A stretch of DNA of 64,000 bases from Chitinophagales bacterium (GTDB lineage Bacteria > Bacteroidota > Bacteroidia > Chitinophagales > UBA8649): positions 1 to 64,000 of the forward strand of contig JACJYS010000009.1 in the NCBI GenBank assembly GCA_020635995.1. Direction: 5' to 3'. The stretch's first letter is position 1. The number at the start of each line of letters is the position of its first letter. The translations under genes were made by a program, and so were the position numbers. Below the pieces are notes generated by a model that searched no databases, was not told the DNA's origin, and worked only from the letters and a program-made list of their open reading frames with translations. This document shows, in pieces, positions 1 to 8,251 of this stretch.

Positions 1-798
1 GTTTCGCAAAGTACTACTACTTTCCCTACAGATTTATGGGTGCCCAGTACAGCCTATGTTAAGCCCCAAAGAGGACTGCAAGCATCTTTAGGTTATTTCC
101 ATAATTTTAAGGATAATACTTATGAAACTTCTGTAGAGGTTTACTATAAAAAACTTTGGAATCAAATAGAATATGGAGAAGAAGCTATAAAATCTGACGG
201 AACAGACAGAGATACGGAAGACCAATTTGTGTTTGGAACAGGACAATCTTATGGTGCTGAGTTTTTTGTGAAAAAGAAATATGGCAAATTCAATGGCTGG
301 ATAGGTTATACTTTAGCTTGGACAGAAAGAGATTTTCCTACTTTAAACAAAGGCGAAAAATTTTGGGCTAAATACGATAGAAGACACGATTTATCGGTAG
401 TATTAATTTACGATATTACCAAAAGAATAAAGCTAAGTGCCACTTTTGTGTATAGCAGTGGACAAAATACCACAATAGCCGTACGTAGATATTTTATTAA
501 TGGCGAACTTAGAGCAGATTATGGCAAAAGAAATGGATATAGATTGCCTGCTTATCATAGATTAGATGTGGGTTTTACTTATGTGCTGAAAGATAATGAA
601 AAGCGTTATTCTGATTTGAATATATCTATTTACAATTTATACAGCCGAAAAAATCCGTACTTTTTTTATGATGATATAAATAGTGAAGTTAAAACAGATG
701 CCAATGGTAATGTAATAGGTTCAACATTTGAAGTACAGACTAAACAAGTATCCTTGTTTCCAATTTTGCCGACACTTTCATGGAATTTTAAATTTTAA
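1..798 (+). CDS. TonB-dependent receptor, C-terminal part (5' end outside window)
   Basis: The frame is open from base 1, so only the last 265 residues of a larger outer-membrane protein are visible. They show alternating polar/aromatic beta-strands and a C-terminal strand ending in SWNFKF, with the terminal aromatic residue typical of outer-membrane barrels. TonB receptors import large ligands across the outer membrane using proton motive force. The ligand cannot be read from this piece. A DUF4249 lipoprotein gene follows after 2 bases; this TonB receptor/DUF4249 pair is common in Bacteroidota. No plug domain or TonB box is in view. Confidence 0.85.
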   Translation, partial: VSQSTTTFPTDLWVPSTAYVKPQRGLQASLGYFHNFKDNTYETSVEVYYKKLWNQIEYGEEAIKSDGTDRDTEDQFVFGTGQSYGAEFFVKKKYGKFNGWIGYTLAWTERDFPTLNKGEKFWAKYDRRHDLSVVLIYDITKRIKLSATFVYSSGQNTTIAVRRYFINGELRADYGKRNGYRLPAYHRLDVGFTYVLKDNEKRYSDLNISIYNLYSRKNPYFFYDDINSEVKTDANGNVIGSTFEVQTKQVSLFPILPTLSWNFKF

Positions 799-800
799 AG

Positions 801-1766
801 ATGAAAAAGATATTAATTATAATAACAATAGCTTTATTAACAGGAATATTAGTTACATCTTGCGAGAAAGACGTATTTCTTGATGTAGGCGATGTAGAAG
901 ATTTATTAGTAGTGGAAGGTTATGTACTAAAAGGAGAAACACCTTTTGTGCTTTTAACCAATAGTTTTCCTAATGGACAAACAATAGATTTAGATAGTTT
1001 ATTTTATAGTGGCAATGCTACGGTTAAAGTAACAGACCAATCGGGTATGGAAGTAACTTTAGCCAGAAGAACAGCTAATGAACTTACTACTGTTCAAAAG
1101 GCTTATTTATCAGAGCAGTTTTTGCTTGACCCTATAATATTATATTTTATCCCTGTTTATATTGACACCTCTAACACTATAATGGGAATAGAAAATGGCA
1201 CTTATAATTTAAGTATAGAGTATGAGGACAAAACATTAACAGCCAGTACTACTATTCCGCCCTTACGTCCTTTAGATTCATTAACTTACGTGAAAAAAGA
1301 AAATTTTGATTCTTTATACACCGTTTTTATTCATTTAAGAATGACGGGTTCCGGAAATTATGTACGATACTTAACAAAAAGAAACAGCGAACCGTTTTTT
1401 CCACCGGGCACAACGGGAGCTAATTGGAGCGATGCTACTTTTCAAGGTGCAGAAAGTTTAACTTTACCAATAGAAAGAGGTTATCCTTCTATTTTGGTAA
1501 GAGATTCATTAGGCAATTTACCACCGGGCGTAGAAGAAAGACCAGATGATATTTCGGAATTAGGGGCATTTAAGTTGGGTGATACAGTAACTGTAATGTG
1601 GAATAATATAGATAGAGAATCTTATTTATTTTGGAGTAGTATAGATGCTGACGGGGGCGATACGCCTTTTAGCAGTCCTGTAAAAGCACTGACAAATGTT
1701 ACAGGTGGTTTAGGTATTTTTGCCGGCTACAATCAAAGTTTTTATACTACGGTTATTATAGAGTAG
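801..1766 (+). CDS. DUF4249 family lipoprotein
   Basis: This is a 321-residue protein with a signal peptide and lipobox (LVTSC, Cys about residue 21), so it is predicted to be anchored in the outer membrane. The N-terminus after the lipobox (VEDLLVVEGYVLKGETPFVLL) and the beta-rich body match the DUF4249 family, whose members sit next to TonB-dependent receptors. The gene starts 2 bases after the receptor stop, so the two are almost certainly cotranscribed. The molecular role is unknown; a surface accessory or substrate-binding function is inferred from the pairing only. Confidence 0.82.
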   Translation: MKKILIIITIALLTGILVTSCEKDVFLDVGDVEDLLVVEGYVLKGETPFVLLTNSFPNGQTIDLDSLFYSGNATVKVTDQSGMEVTLARRTANELTTVQKAYLSEQFLLDPIILYFIPVYIDTSNTIMGIENGTYNLSIEYEDKTLTASTTIPPLRPLDSLTYVKKENFDSLYTVFIHLRMTGSGNYVRYLTKRNSEPFFPPGTTGANWSDATFQGAESLTLPIERGYPSILVRDSLGNLPPGVEERPDDISELGAFKLGDTVTVMWNNIDRESYLFWSSIDADGGDTPFSSPVKALTNVTGGLGIFAGYNQSFYTTVIIE

Positions 1767-1793
1767 TTTTTAGTGGTGGTACTTGAAAAATGC

Positions 1794-1931
1794 TCAATAG
1801 ATAATACCAGTCCTAATCGGTTTGAAATGCAATTCGTCTAAGTCTATTAATGGAATGTTGAGTTTTTCCGCAATTTTTGTAGCCAAAGTAGTTTTTCCAC
1901 TTCCTGTAGTTCCTACAATATAAATACGCAT
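1794..1931 (-). pseudogene. truncated P-loop kinase-like gene (45 codons)
   Basis: A short minus-strand frame begins MRIYIVGTTGSGKTTLATKI, a clear Walker A motif, followed by an AEKLNIPLIDLDELHFKP segment like that of small adenylate/shikimate-kinase-like ATPases. It stops after 45 codons, so the Walker B, lid and C-terminal parts are missing. The ATG overlaps the stop of the upstream SdpI-like gene (TAATG), which suggests it was once a genuine operon member. The truncation lies in a TCCTAATCGG-containing stretch that also occurs near 33203, so a repeat may have replaced the 3' end. Probably a non-functional remnant. Confidence 0.6.
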
Positions 1932-2293
1932 TATTTAGTAAACTTAGATTTTAGCTTTCGTTCCGTGGTAATAATTGGAATAATAGCAAATATAATATTA
2001 AGAGCTATAGCTAAAAGCCAAGCATATACCGGATTGGAAAAATGAATAAAAGTTAGTACGGTAGTAAATAAGTATATGGTTTGAAATAAAAGAAACTGTT
2101 TGGCTGAATATTTTTGTGCAAAATCCCATACTTCTTGTCCGTTTTCCATAGAACGTGGTGTTCTGTAGCCTATTAGTCCTATTGTTTTAGGTGGGTAGAA
2201 CAGCATTACAACTGCCATTATTATAAAAAAGGGAGTTGATATTAAAGGAATAAAAATAAATGGTTGAAGTATTATGTTTTCTAAAATATCCAT
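1931..2293 (-). CDS. SdpI family membrane protein
   Basis: The 120-residue product has about three hydrophobic segments and the sequence IGYRTPRSMENGQEVWDFAQKY. This GYRTPRSM...W.FAQKYSAK signature is typical of SdpI-type proteins. Bacillus SdpI is an immunity protein against the SdpC toxin, but most family members are of unknown function, and no toxin gene is visible here. It is translationally coupled to the aminotransferase upstream (1-base overlap, TAATG) and to the kinase fragment downstream. Confidence 0.75.
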   Translation of the reverse strand: MDILENIILQPFIFIPLISTPFFIIMAVVMLFYPPKTIGLIGYRTPRSMENGQEVWDFAQKYSAKQFLLFQTIYLFTTVLTFIHFSNPVYAWLLAIALNIIFAIIPIITTERKLKSKFTK

Positions 2294-3393
2294 TAAATAC
2301 TCTTTTTTATAGCGTTTATTACCGCCACTATATCATTTTCTGTTACAGCACCCATGTGACCCACTCTAAAATATTGCTCTTTTATTTCGGGGAGTAAACC
2401 GCCTGCTACTATAATATTATTTTTGGCTAATTTTTTTCTAAAATCATTGCCGTTTACGTGAGTAGGGTAGTACACTGCCGATAAAGTATTAGCCGTATGC
2501 TTATCTTTAGTGGGTACGTATTTAAAACCCAGCTTTTTTAATTCAGTCCTAAATAATGTAGCCAAATTTTTATGTCTGGCAAATCTGTTTTGTAAACCTT
2601 CCGCCAGTATTTGCTTTAAACTAACTTCTAAAGCGTTTATTAAATTAACGGCAGGTGTGCCAAAATAAGAAGGTCTTCTTTCTTGGTAAGCTTTCATTAT
2701 AGGTAGCCAATTAGCAAAATCGGCATAGTAATTTTGAACAGGAGTAGTTCTGTTTTTCCATACATTTATTGCTTTTTCAGAGGCTACCAGCAAAGCTAAA
2801 CCCGGTGGCACGCCTATAGCTTTTTGCGAAGCGGTTAAAACCACATCTATTCCCCATTCTTCTTGAGCTATTTCTTCGGCAGCTACAGAACATACACCAT
2901 CTAAAACAGAAAGAACATTGTATTTATTAGCTATAGCAGCAATGTTTTTGGCATCCGTTAGCACGCCTGTTGAAGTATCTACGTGAGTGATAGATATTAT
3001 TTTATAAATACCTTTTTTTAGTTCATTTTCTATTGTGTTTAAATCTATAGTTTCGCCTATTGGCGTTTCTATTATAGTAGTTTTTGCTCCATATCTATCA
3101 AAAATATCTTTGTATCTTTTGCCAAAATATCCCGTAGAAAGTACTAAAACCTTATCTCCTTGCTCTGTAATATTTGCAGCAGCCATATCCATTGCCAAAG
3201 TGCCACTTCCTGCCACTATAAATGCTTGCCCTGTAGGTGCTTGCCATATTTTTTGTATCATATCTAAGCAGTTGCCAAATGTTTCTATAAAATTTGGAGC
3301 AACATGGCTGGCTGTTTTTATGCTCATGGCTCGTAGTACTTCCGGTTCAAATTCTATAGGACCCGGAATCATTAATAAGTTTCTATCTGTCAT
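2293..3393 (-). CDS. alanine-glyoxylate / serine-pyruvate aminotransferase family protein
   Basis: A 366-residue fold-type I PLP enzyme. The N-terminus carries the family hallmark MIPGPIEFEPEVL. The PLP aspartate is in SVLDGV (about D165) and the Schiff-base lysine in TASQKAIG (about K191). Length matches the alanine-glyoxylate aminotransferase family, which moves amino groups between small amino acids and glyoxylate or pyruvate in the cytoplasm. It is the first gene of a minus-strand operon with the SdpI-like protein. The leader just upstream contains an 8-bp periodic TCTA array. Exact substrate preference cannot be read from sequence. Confidence 0.88.
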   Translation of the reverse strand: MTDRNLLMIPGPIEFEPEVLRAMSIKTASHVAPNFIETFGNCLDMIQKIWQAPTGQAFIVAGSGTLAMDMAAANITEQGDKVLVLSTGYFGKRYKDIFDRYGAKTTIIETPIGETIDLNTIENELKKGIYKIISITHVDTSTGVLTDAKNIAAIANKYNVLSVLDGVCSVAAEEIAQEEWGIDVVLTASQKAIGVPPGLALLVASEKAINVWKNRTTPVQNYYADFANWLPIMKAYQERRPSYFGTPAVNLINALEVSLKQILAEGLQNRFARHKNLATLFRTELKKLGFKYVPTKDKHTANTLSAVYYPTHVNGNDFRKKLAKNNIIVAGGLLPEIKEQYFRVGHMGAVTENDIVAVINAIKKSI

Positions 3394-3416
3394 TTTTATT
3401 TGTCTTTAATCTCTTA

Positions 3417-3496
3417 TCTAAAAATCTAATCGTCTAACCGTCTATCTATCTAATTGTCTATACATCTAACTATCTATCTGTCTAACAATCTAATTC
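3417..3496. repeat. 8-bp periodic array TCTANNNN, ten units
   Basis: Ten consecutive octamers each begin TCTA (units at 3417, 3425, 3433, 3441, 3449, 3457, 3465, 3473, 3481 and 3489) with a variable second half such as ATCG, ACCG, TCTA, ATTG. The array fills most of the gap between yqgE and the aminotransferase gene and runs into the last codons of yqgE, supplying its stop. It is seen directly; its function is unknown. Confidence 0.85.
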
Positions 3497-4104
3497 AATT
3501 CCGGTCTTTCAGGCAGGTTAGCTAAGTGTTGATACAGTTCGCCCATGTTATTCATTATTGATTTCCACAGGTTTTTATCTTCATTATATATGTATTCGGG
3601 TTTGCTTTGGCTTATTATCCAAGAGTTTTCTATAATCTCTTTTTTAAGTTGGTCAACACCCCAACCCGAATAACCTAAGAAAAATCGTATTCTTTTTTGA
3701 GCTTCTTTATTAGTAGCAAGTTTTATTTGCAACGCTTCATAATCGCCACCCCAATAAATATTGTCTGTTATTTTTAAAGCTCCTTCAAGTTCTAATGAAT
3801 TATCGTGCAAAAAATACAAGGTGTCATTTCCTACAGGACCACCATAATATATAGTATTGTCTATAGCACTTAAGTTATCCACAAAATCGGCAAGTTTGTA
3901 AGTAGTAGGTTTGTTTAAAATAAAACCAAAAGAACCTTCTTCTCTATTATGTGCACAAACAAAACATACCGTTCTTTTAAATACATTGTCATCCATAAAA
4001 GGTTGAGATAATAAAATAGAGCCGGGTTCTATTTTTTTTCTAATTTCCTTAGTATAATCCCATTGAAATTTTTCTAAATCCTTTTTATACTTATTCATTT
4101 GCAC
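3490..4104 (-). CDS. yqgE: YqgE/AlgH family protein (UPF0301)
   Basis: A 204-residue cytoplasmic protein with the family pattern: PGSILLSQPFMDDNVFKRTVCFVCAH near the N-terminus, then GSFGFILNKPT and YYGGPVGNDTLYFLH, and a C-terminal FLGYSGWGVDQLKKEI. These match the conserved blocks of YqgE/AlgH. The family is widespread but without a firmly established biochemical role. An in-frame ATG lies two codons after the listed start (MQMNKY), so the N-terminus is uncertain by two residues. It faces away from nqrA across a MITE-like element. Confidence 0.88.
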   Translation of the reverse strand: MQMNKYKKDLEKFQWDYTKEIRKKIEPGSILLSQPFMDDNVFKRTVCFVCAHNREEGSFGFILNKPTTYKLADFVDNLSAIDNTIYYGGPVGNDTLYFLHDNSLELEGALKITDNIYWGGDYEALQIKLATNKEAQKRIRFFLGYSGWGVDQLKKEIIENSWIISQSKPEYIYNEDKNLWKSIMNNMGELYQHLANLPERPELN

Positions 4105-4168
4105 AAATTTAATACATATTATTAAAGAAAAGAGTAAAAGTGGGTATTGTCTATTTTAGAATAATATA

Positions 4169-4486
4169 AACCTGAGTTAGATTAATATTTATAAGAACAG
4201 GCATTGAATAAAATGAAAAAGGCAAGGCGTGAAAGTGAAGATTTATCGGGATAAATCAAGATTTCACAACGAAGCATTTTTTATTTTAGCAATGAGCAAT
4301 AGTATAAAAAAGTCTTTTTATGCTATTTTTTTATTCATTAACGCTTCATGGCAGTAATCTACTTCCTAAAAATACTTGCAAAACTTGTCTGCCTATGGCA
4401 GATAACCCGCTATGTGTGCAGTATTTTTAGTTGTATCTCACTACCCCCAAGCGTTCTGTTCCATAAAGATTAACCGAACTCAGGTT
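4169..4486. mobile_element. MITE-like element with about 32-bp terminal inverted repeats
   Basis: The left end (4169-4202, beginning AACCTGAGTTAGATTAAT) is an imperfect inverted copy of the right end (4451-4486, ending ACCGAACTCAGGTT). About 26 of 32 positions agree, with a 1-base slip. The 318-bp interior has no convincing reading frame. It contains internal palindromes: GATTTATC/GATAAATC near 4240 and a run around 4301-4325 pairing AGTATAAAAA with TTTTTATGCT. No clean target duplication was found at the ends. It fills most of the space between yqgE and nqrA. Confidence 0.7.
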
Positions 4487-4536
4487 GTAAAATAAATAAT
4501 TGTTGAAAGATTATTTCGTTATTAATTTCTTTATTG

Positions 4537-4544
4537 TAATTTTG
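4537..4544 (+). promoter_or_regulatory. -7 box of the nqr promoter
   Basis: TAATTTTG matches the Bacteroidota -7 consensus TAnnTTTG exactly. It would start transcription near 4550, which supports ATG 4587 as the nqrA start and excludes the upstream in-frame TTG at 4500. No clear -33 TTG at ideal spacing is visible. Confidence 0.65.
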
Positions 4545-4586
4545 CACTTTCAAAAATTACTTCAACAAGTAAATTATTTAAAAAAC

Positions 4587-6203
4587 ATGAGTAAAAACAT
4601 ATTCAGTATTAACTCAAAACTCGCTTTTAGTTTTTTATTTTCAACATTATCGTTATTGTCTTTTGCAAGCCCTATAGAGCCGTCAAGCACCACTTTAATT
4701 TTTGGTTTGTTTGCCGGATTATTAGCCTTAGTGGTTTTTATTGTAGGTTTGCTAAGCGATAGCATAATAAAATTACTTTCTAAAAAAGTAGAAGGTGCTG
4801 AAACTACAAGTTTGTTTAACTCTTTTAAAAATTATTTTTTAGGGAGTGGACAATCTAAAAAAAAAAAGTCGGTTAACGGAAAAAGCATAAGCTTAAAAGA
4901 AGGGTTTGACATTAAATTAAGTGGCAATGCTCGTAATGATTTTAAAAAATACGAGTCTAATTTATATGCCGTTAAGCCAACCGATTTTGTCGGGTTAAAG
5001 CCAATTCCTAAAATGTTGGTTAAAGAAGGTGCTACAGTAAAAGCCGGAGATGCCTTATTTTATGATACCGGTTTTGAAGGTGTTAAATTTGTATCGCCAG
5101 TTAGTGGCAAAGTAAAGGAAATACGAAGAGGTGCTAAACGTGCCATTACCGAAATTATAATAGAGGCAGACGCTAAAAACGAATACAAGAAATTTAATAC
5201 CAATGTATCTTCAAGAGAAGATATTTTAAATTTATTGGCAGAAAGTGGCACTTTAGCTTTATTTATAGAAAGACCTTATGGAATAGTTCCAAGTTTAAAT
5301 CATACGCCTAAAAGTATTCATGTCTCATGTTTTGATACAGCCCCTTTAGCTCCTAATTACAATGAAATATTAAATAGATTAAACAAAAACGATTTCCAAA
5401 AAGGAGTTGAAGTGCTTTCTAAATTGACCGATAATGTACATTTAAACATTACAAACAATACAGATAGCAGTTTGTTAGATAATATTAATGGAGCAACTGT
5501 AAATATTGTAAACGGACTTCACCCGGCAGGAAATGTAGGTATTCAAATACACCACATTAGCCCAATTAACAAAGGAGATATTGTATGGACTATTCAGCCA
5601 GAGGATGTAGCCGTAATAGGTAAATTATTTAATGAAGGTATTTATAGCCCTAAAAGAATAGTAGCTTTAGCCGGAAATGTATTAAAAGAAAGAAACTACG
5701 TAGAAACAACACAAGGTGTTAATATAGCAGGTTTAATTAAAGATAATCTTAAAAATGAAAATTCTCGGGTTATTTCCGGAGATCCATTATCGGGAACAGC
5801 AGTAGGCAAAGACGGATTTTTAGGATTTTATGACAATCAAATATCCGTAATAGAAGAAGGAGATGAATATGAGTTATTTGGTTGGCTAATTCCTTCTTAT
5901 GCTCGTCCAAGTTTATCGCCTACTTTTCCTAAAAGCAAAACTTATGATGTAAATACCAATACTCATGGCGAAAAAAGAGCTTTTGTGGTAACAGGAGAGT
6001 ATAAAGAAGTATTGCCAATGAATATTTATCCTCAGTTTTTATTCAAATCTATCATAAAAGAAGATTTTGAAGAAATAGAAGGATTAGGAATATATGAATT
6101 GATAGAAGAAGATGTTGCTTTGTGTGAATTTGTTTGCACATCAAAACAACCATTGCAGCAAATTTTAAGAACGGGATTAGATTTTATTCGTTCACAGAGT
6201 TAA
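4587..6203 (+). CDS. nqrA: Na+-translocating NADH:quinone reductase subunit A with N-terminal membrane extension
   Basis: From about residue 103 the protein is a normal NqrA (ISLKEGFDIKLSGNARNDF..., then VSPVSGKVKEIRRGAKR), the peripheral subunit of the six-subunit sodium pump. Before this lie about 100 extra residues. They comprise a signal-like stretch (AFSFLFSTLSLLSFAS), a strong transmembrane segment (LIFGLFAGLLALVVFIVGLL) and a basic linker (KKKK). Classical NqrA is soluble on the cytoplasmic side and lacks any such anchor. The start at ATG 4587 is chosen from the promoter position; the frame is open back to TTG 4500. First gene of nqrABCDEF. Confidence 0.9.
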   Translation: MSKNIFSINSKLAFSFLFSTLSLLSFASPIEPSSTTLIFGLFAGLLALVVFIVGLLSDSIIKLLSKKVEGAETTSLFNSFKNYFLGSGQSKKKKSVNGKSISLKEGFDIKLSGNARNDFKKYESNLYAVKPTDFVGLKPIPKMLVKEGATVKAGDALFYDTGFEGVKFVSPVSGKVKEIRRGAKRAITEIIIEADAKNEYKKFNTNVSSREDILNLLAESGTLALFIERPYGIVPSLNHTPKSIHVSCFDTAPLAPNYNEILNRLNKNDFQKGVEVLSKLTDNVHLNITNNTDSSLLDNINGATVNIVNGLHPAGNVGIQIHHISPINKGDIVWTIQPEDVAVIGKLFNEGIYSPKRIVALAGNVLKERNYVETTQGVNIAGLIKDNLKNENSRVISGDPLSGTAVGKDGFLGFYDNQISVIEEGDEYELFGWLIPSYARPSLSPTFPKSKTYDVNTNTHGEKRAFVVTGEYKEVLPMNIYPQFLFKSIIKEDFEEIEGLGIYELIEEDVALCEFVCTSKQPLQQILRTGLDFIRSQS

Positions 6204-6238
6204 TAATAATTACTTTAAAATAAATAAATAGATAAAGA

Positions 6239-7522
6239 ATGAAGTTTATTAGAAATTTCATGGACAAAATAGAGCCGGATAAGGCTAAAAGTCCTTTTCT
6301 GCATACACTTTGGGACGGTATGGATACATTTTTTTATGTTCCTAATCATGTAACAAAGGGTAGAACACATATTAAAGATGGTATGGATTTAAAACGTACC
6401 ATGATTCATGTTGTTTTAGCTATGCAGTTTGCCTTTTTAATAGGTATGTATAATATAGGACATCAACACTATTTTTCATTAGGCATGTACCCGGGTTTCT
6501 TTAGTGGTTTTTTCCAAAAACTAATCTTTGGAGTTTTACAATATTTGCCTACTATAATAGTAGTGCATATTGTGGGCTTGGGAATAGAGTTTTTGTTTGC
6601 TGCTAAAAAAGGACACGGTATAGAAGAAGGATTTTTAGTATCGGGATTTTTAATTCCGTTAATAATGCCACCTGCTACGCCACTTTGGATAGTAGCTTTA
6701 GCTACAGCATTTGCAGTAGTAATAGCTAAAGAAGCATTTGGCGGTACAGGAATGAATGTTTTTAACGTAGCCTTAGTAGCTCGTGTATTTGTGTTCTTTG
6801 CTTTTCCTTCAGAAATATCGGGAGATGAAGTGTGGGTAACACAAGATTATACATGGTTGCACAAAGGTTTTAATGCTTTTGCTTCTTTATTCGGAGCATC
6901 TGATTTCTTTAGTATTCACAATGGAGCTACATTAGTAGATGGCTGGTCGGGAGCTACGCCATTATCTTTAGCAGCTAAAGGTGGCTGGGAAAGCGTGCAG
7001 GCTTATGCTGTAACTATAGGCGGTAAGGTTTATCATCCTTATTCTACTTCTAATTTACTTTGGGGAAATGTACCAGGTTCTGTAGGAGAAGTTAGTAAAA
7101 TAGGAATTATTTTAGGAGCAATATTTTTAATTTTCTCAAAAATTGGAAGTTGGAGAATAATGTTATCCTTAGTATTAGGAGCAGTGTTTATGTCTGCTTT
7201 ACTAAATATAGTTAACAGCATGTATGCCAATGAGTTAACTAATGCTTTCTTAAGTGTTCCTTGGTATTATCAGTTTACAATGGGAGGTTTATTATTTGCT
7301 ATGGCATTTATGGCTACAGACCCTGTTACCGCAGCAGGAACAAGCACCGGCAAGTGGATATATGGATTTTTAATAGGTGTAGTAGGTATAATAATAAGAG
7401 TATTGAACCCAGCATATCCAGAAGGCTGGATGTTGGCAATATTGTTATTAAATGTATTTGCCCCACTTATAGACTATATGGTTTTACAAAATAATATTAA
7501 AAGGAGGTTACAACGTGCCTAA
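6239..7522 (+). CDS. nqrB: Na+-NQR subunit B
   Basis: A 427-residue polytopic membrane protein. The covalent FMN site is visible in DGWSGATPLSL, with the flavin-bearing threonine at about T240, close to T236 of the Vibrio enzyme. The N-terminal soluble stretch DKIEPDKAKSPFLHTLWDGMDTF is family-typical. NqrB carries FMN and riboflavin and forms much of the sodium pathway. FMN is attached by ApbE, which is encoded downstream at 12685. The stop overlaps the nqrC start by 8 bases. Confidence 0.95.
   Translation: MKFIRNFMDKIEPDKAKSPFLHTLWDGMDTFFYVPNHVTKGRTHIKDGMDLKRTMIHVVLAMQFAFLIGMYNIGHQHYFSLGMYPGFFSGFFQKLIFGVLQYLPTIIVVHIVGLGIEFLFAAKKGHGIEEGFLVSGFLIPLIMPPATPLWIVALATAFAVVIAKEAFGGTGMNVFNVALVARVFVFFAFPSEISGDEVWVTQDYTWLHKGFNAFASLFGASDFFSIHNGATLVDGWSGATPLSLAAKGGWESVQAYAVTIGGKVYHPYSTSNLLWGNVPGSVGEVSKIGIILGAIFLIFSKIGSWRIMLSLVLGAVFMSALLNIVNSMYANELTNAFLSVPWYYQFTMGGLLFAMAFMATDPVTAAGTSTGKWIYGFLIGVVGIIIRVLNPAYPEGWMLAILLLNVFAPLIDYMVLQNNIKRRLQRA
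7500..7506 (+). promoter_or_regulatory. strong Shine-Dalgarno site deciding the GTG start of nqrC
   Basis: AAGGAGG lies 8 bases before GTG 7515, inside the last codons of nqrB. Perfect SD sites are rare in Bacteroidota. Here it supports a GTG start overlapping the upstream gene. Confidence 0.6.
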
Positions 7523-8243
7523 TTTGAATACAAACTCAAACGGATACACACTTGGCTTTTTAGCCATAATGGTGGTGGTAGTAGGTGGTGCTTTAGCATT
7601 AGTTTCTAGTGCATTAAAACCTACAATAGATGCTAATGTATTATTAGATACTAGAACGAAAATAATGAAATCGCTTTTAGCACTTTCTGAAGAAGATGAA
7701 AGTAGTAAGCTAACAGCTAATTTTGTTAATAGTGAGTACGAAAAAAATGTAAAAGCTTATTTAGTTGACTATAATGGTGATGTTGTAGAAGAAAAAATAC
7801 CTGCAACTTACGATTTTAGAAAAGAGATGAAAGATGCTTCAAAACCATTAGAAAATAAACTATTTCCTGTATATGAATATACTAATAATGGTGAAAAAAC
7901 TTATGCATTGCAAATGTTAGGTTTAGGACTTTGGGATGAAATTAATGGTTATATAGCTTTGAAAGAAGATAAAAAAACTATAAAAGGTGTGGCTTTTGAC
8001 CATAAAGGAGAAACCCCGGGCTTAGGAGCAGAATTAGTAAAATATAAATTTAGAAAACAATTTTTCAATCAAAGTTTATTTGATACTAATGGAAACTATG
8101 ATTTTGTAGTTTACAAAGCAGGAAAACTACCAGCCAATGGAAAAGGTGTGGATGGTTTAGCCGGAGCCACTTTAACAACTAATGGAATAGACGCTATGGT
8201 AAAACATACCGCAGAGATTTATAAAAACTTTTTAAATAAATAA
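7515..8243 (+). CDS. nqrC: Na+-NQR subunit C
   Basis: A 242-residue protein with one N-terminal transmembrane helix (LGFLAIMVVVVGGALALVSS) and an FMN-binding domain exposed outside the cytoplasm. The ApbE target motif is GLAGATLTT, with the flavin-linked threonine at about T219; the usual serine of SGAT is alanine here. NqrC passes electrons between the membrane iron-sulfur centre and NqrB. It starts with GTG behind a strong SD sequence within the end of nqrB. Confidence 0.94.
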   Translation: MPNLNTNSNGYTLGFLAIMVVVVGGALALVSSALKPTIDANVLLDTRTKIMKSLLALSEEDESSKLTANFVNSEYEKNVKAYLVDYNGDVVEEKIPATYDFRKEMKDASKPLENKLFPVYEYTNNGEKTYALQMLGLGLWDEINGYIALKEDKKTIKGVAFDHKGETPGLGAELVKYKFRKQFFNQSLFDTNGNYDFVVYKAGKLPANGKGVDGLAGATLTTNGIDAMVKHTAEIYKNFLNK

Positions 8244-8251
8244 TCAATAAA

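Noticed and set aside
3417..3496. Small CRISPR-like array
   Set aside because: The period is 8 bases with only four invariant positions; no repeats and spacers of CRISPR size and no cas genes are present.
4500..4586. Longer nqrA starting at TTG 4500
   Set aside because: An exact -7 box lies at 4537-4544, so the mRNA should begin after this start; ATG 4587 is preferred.
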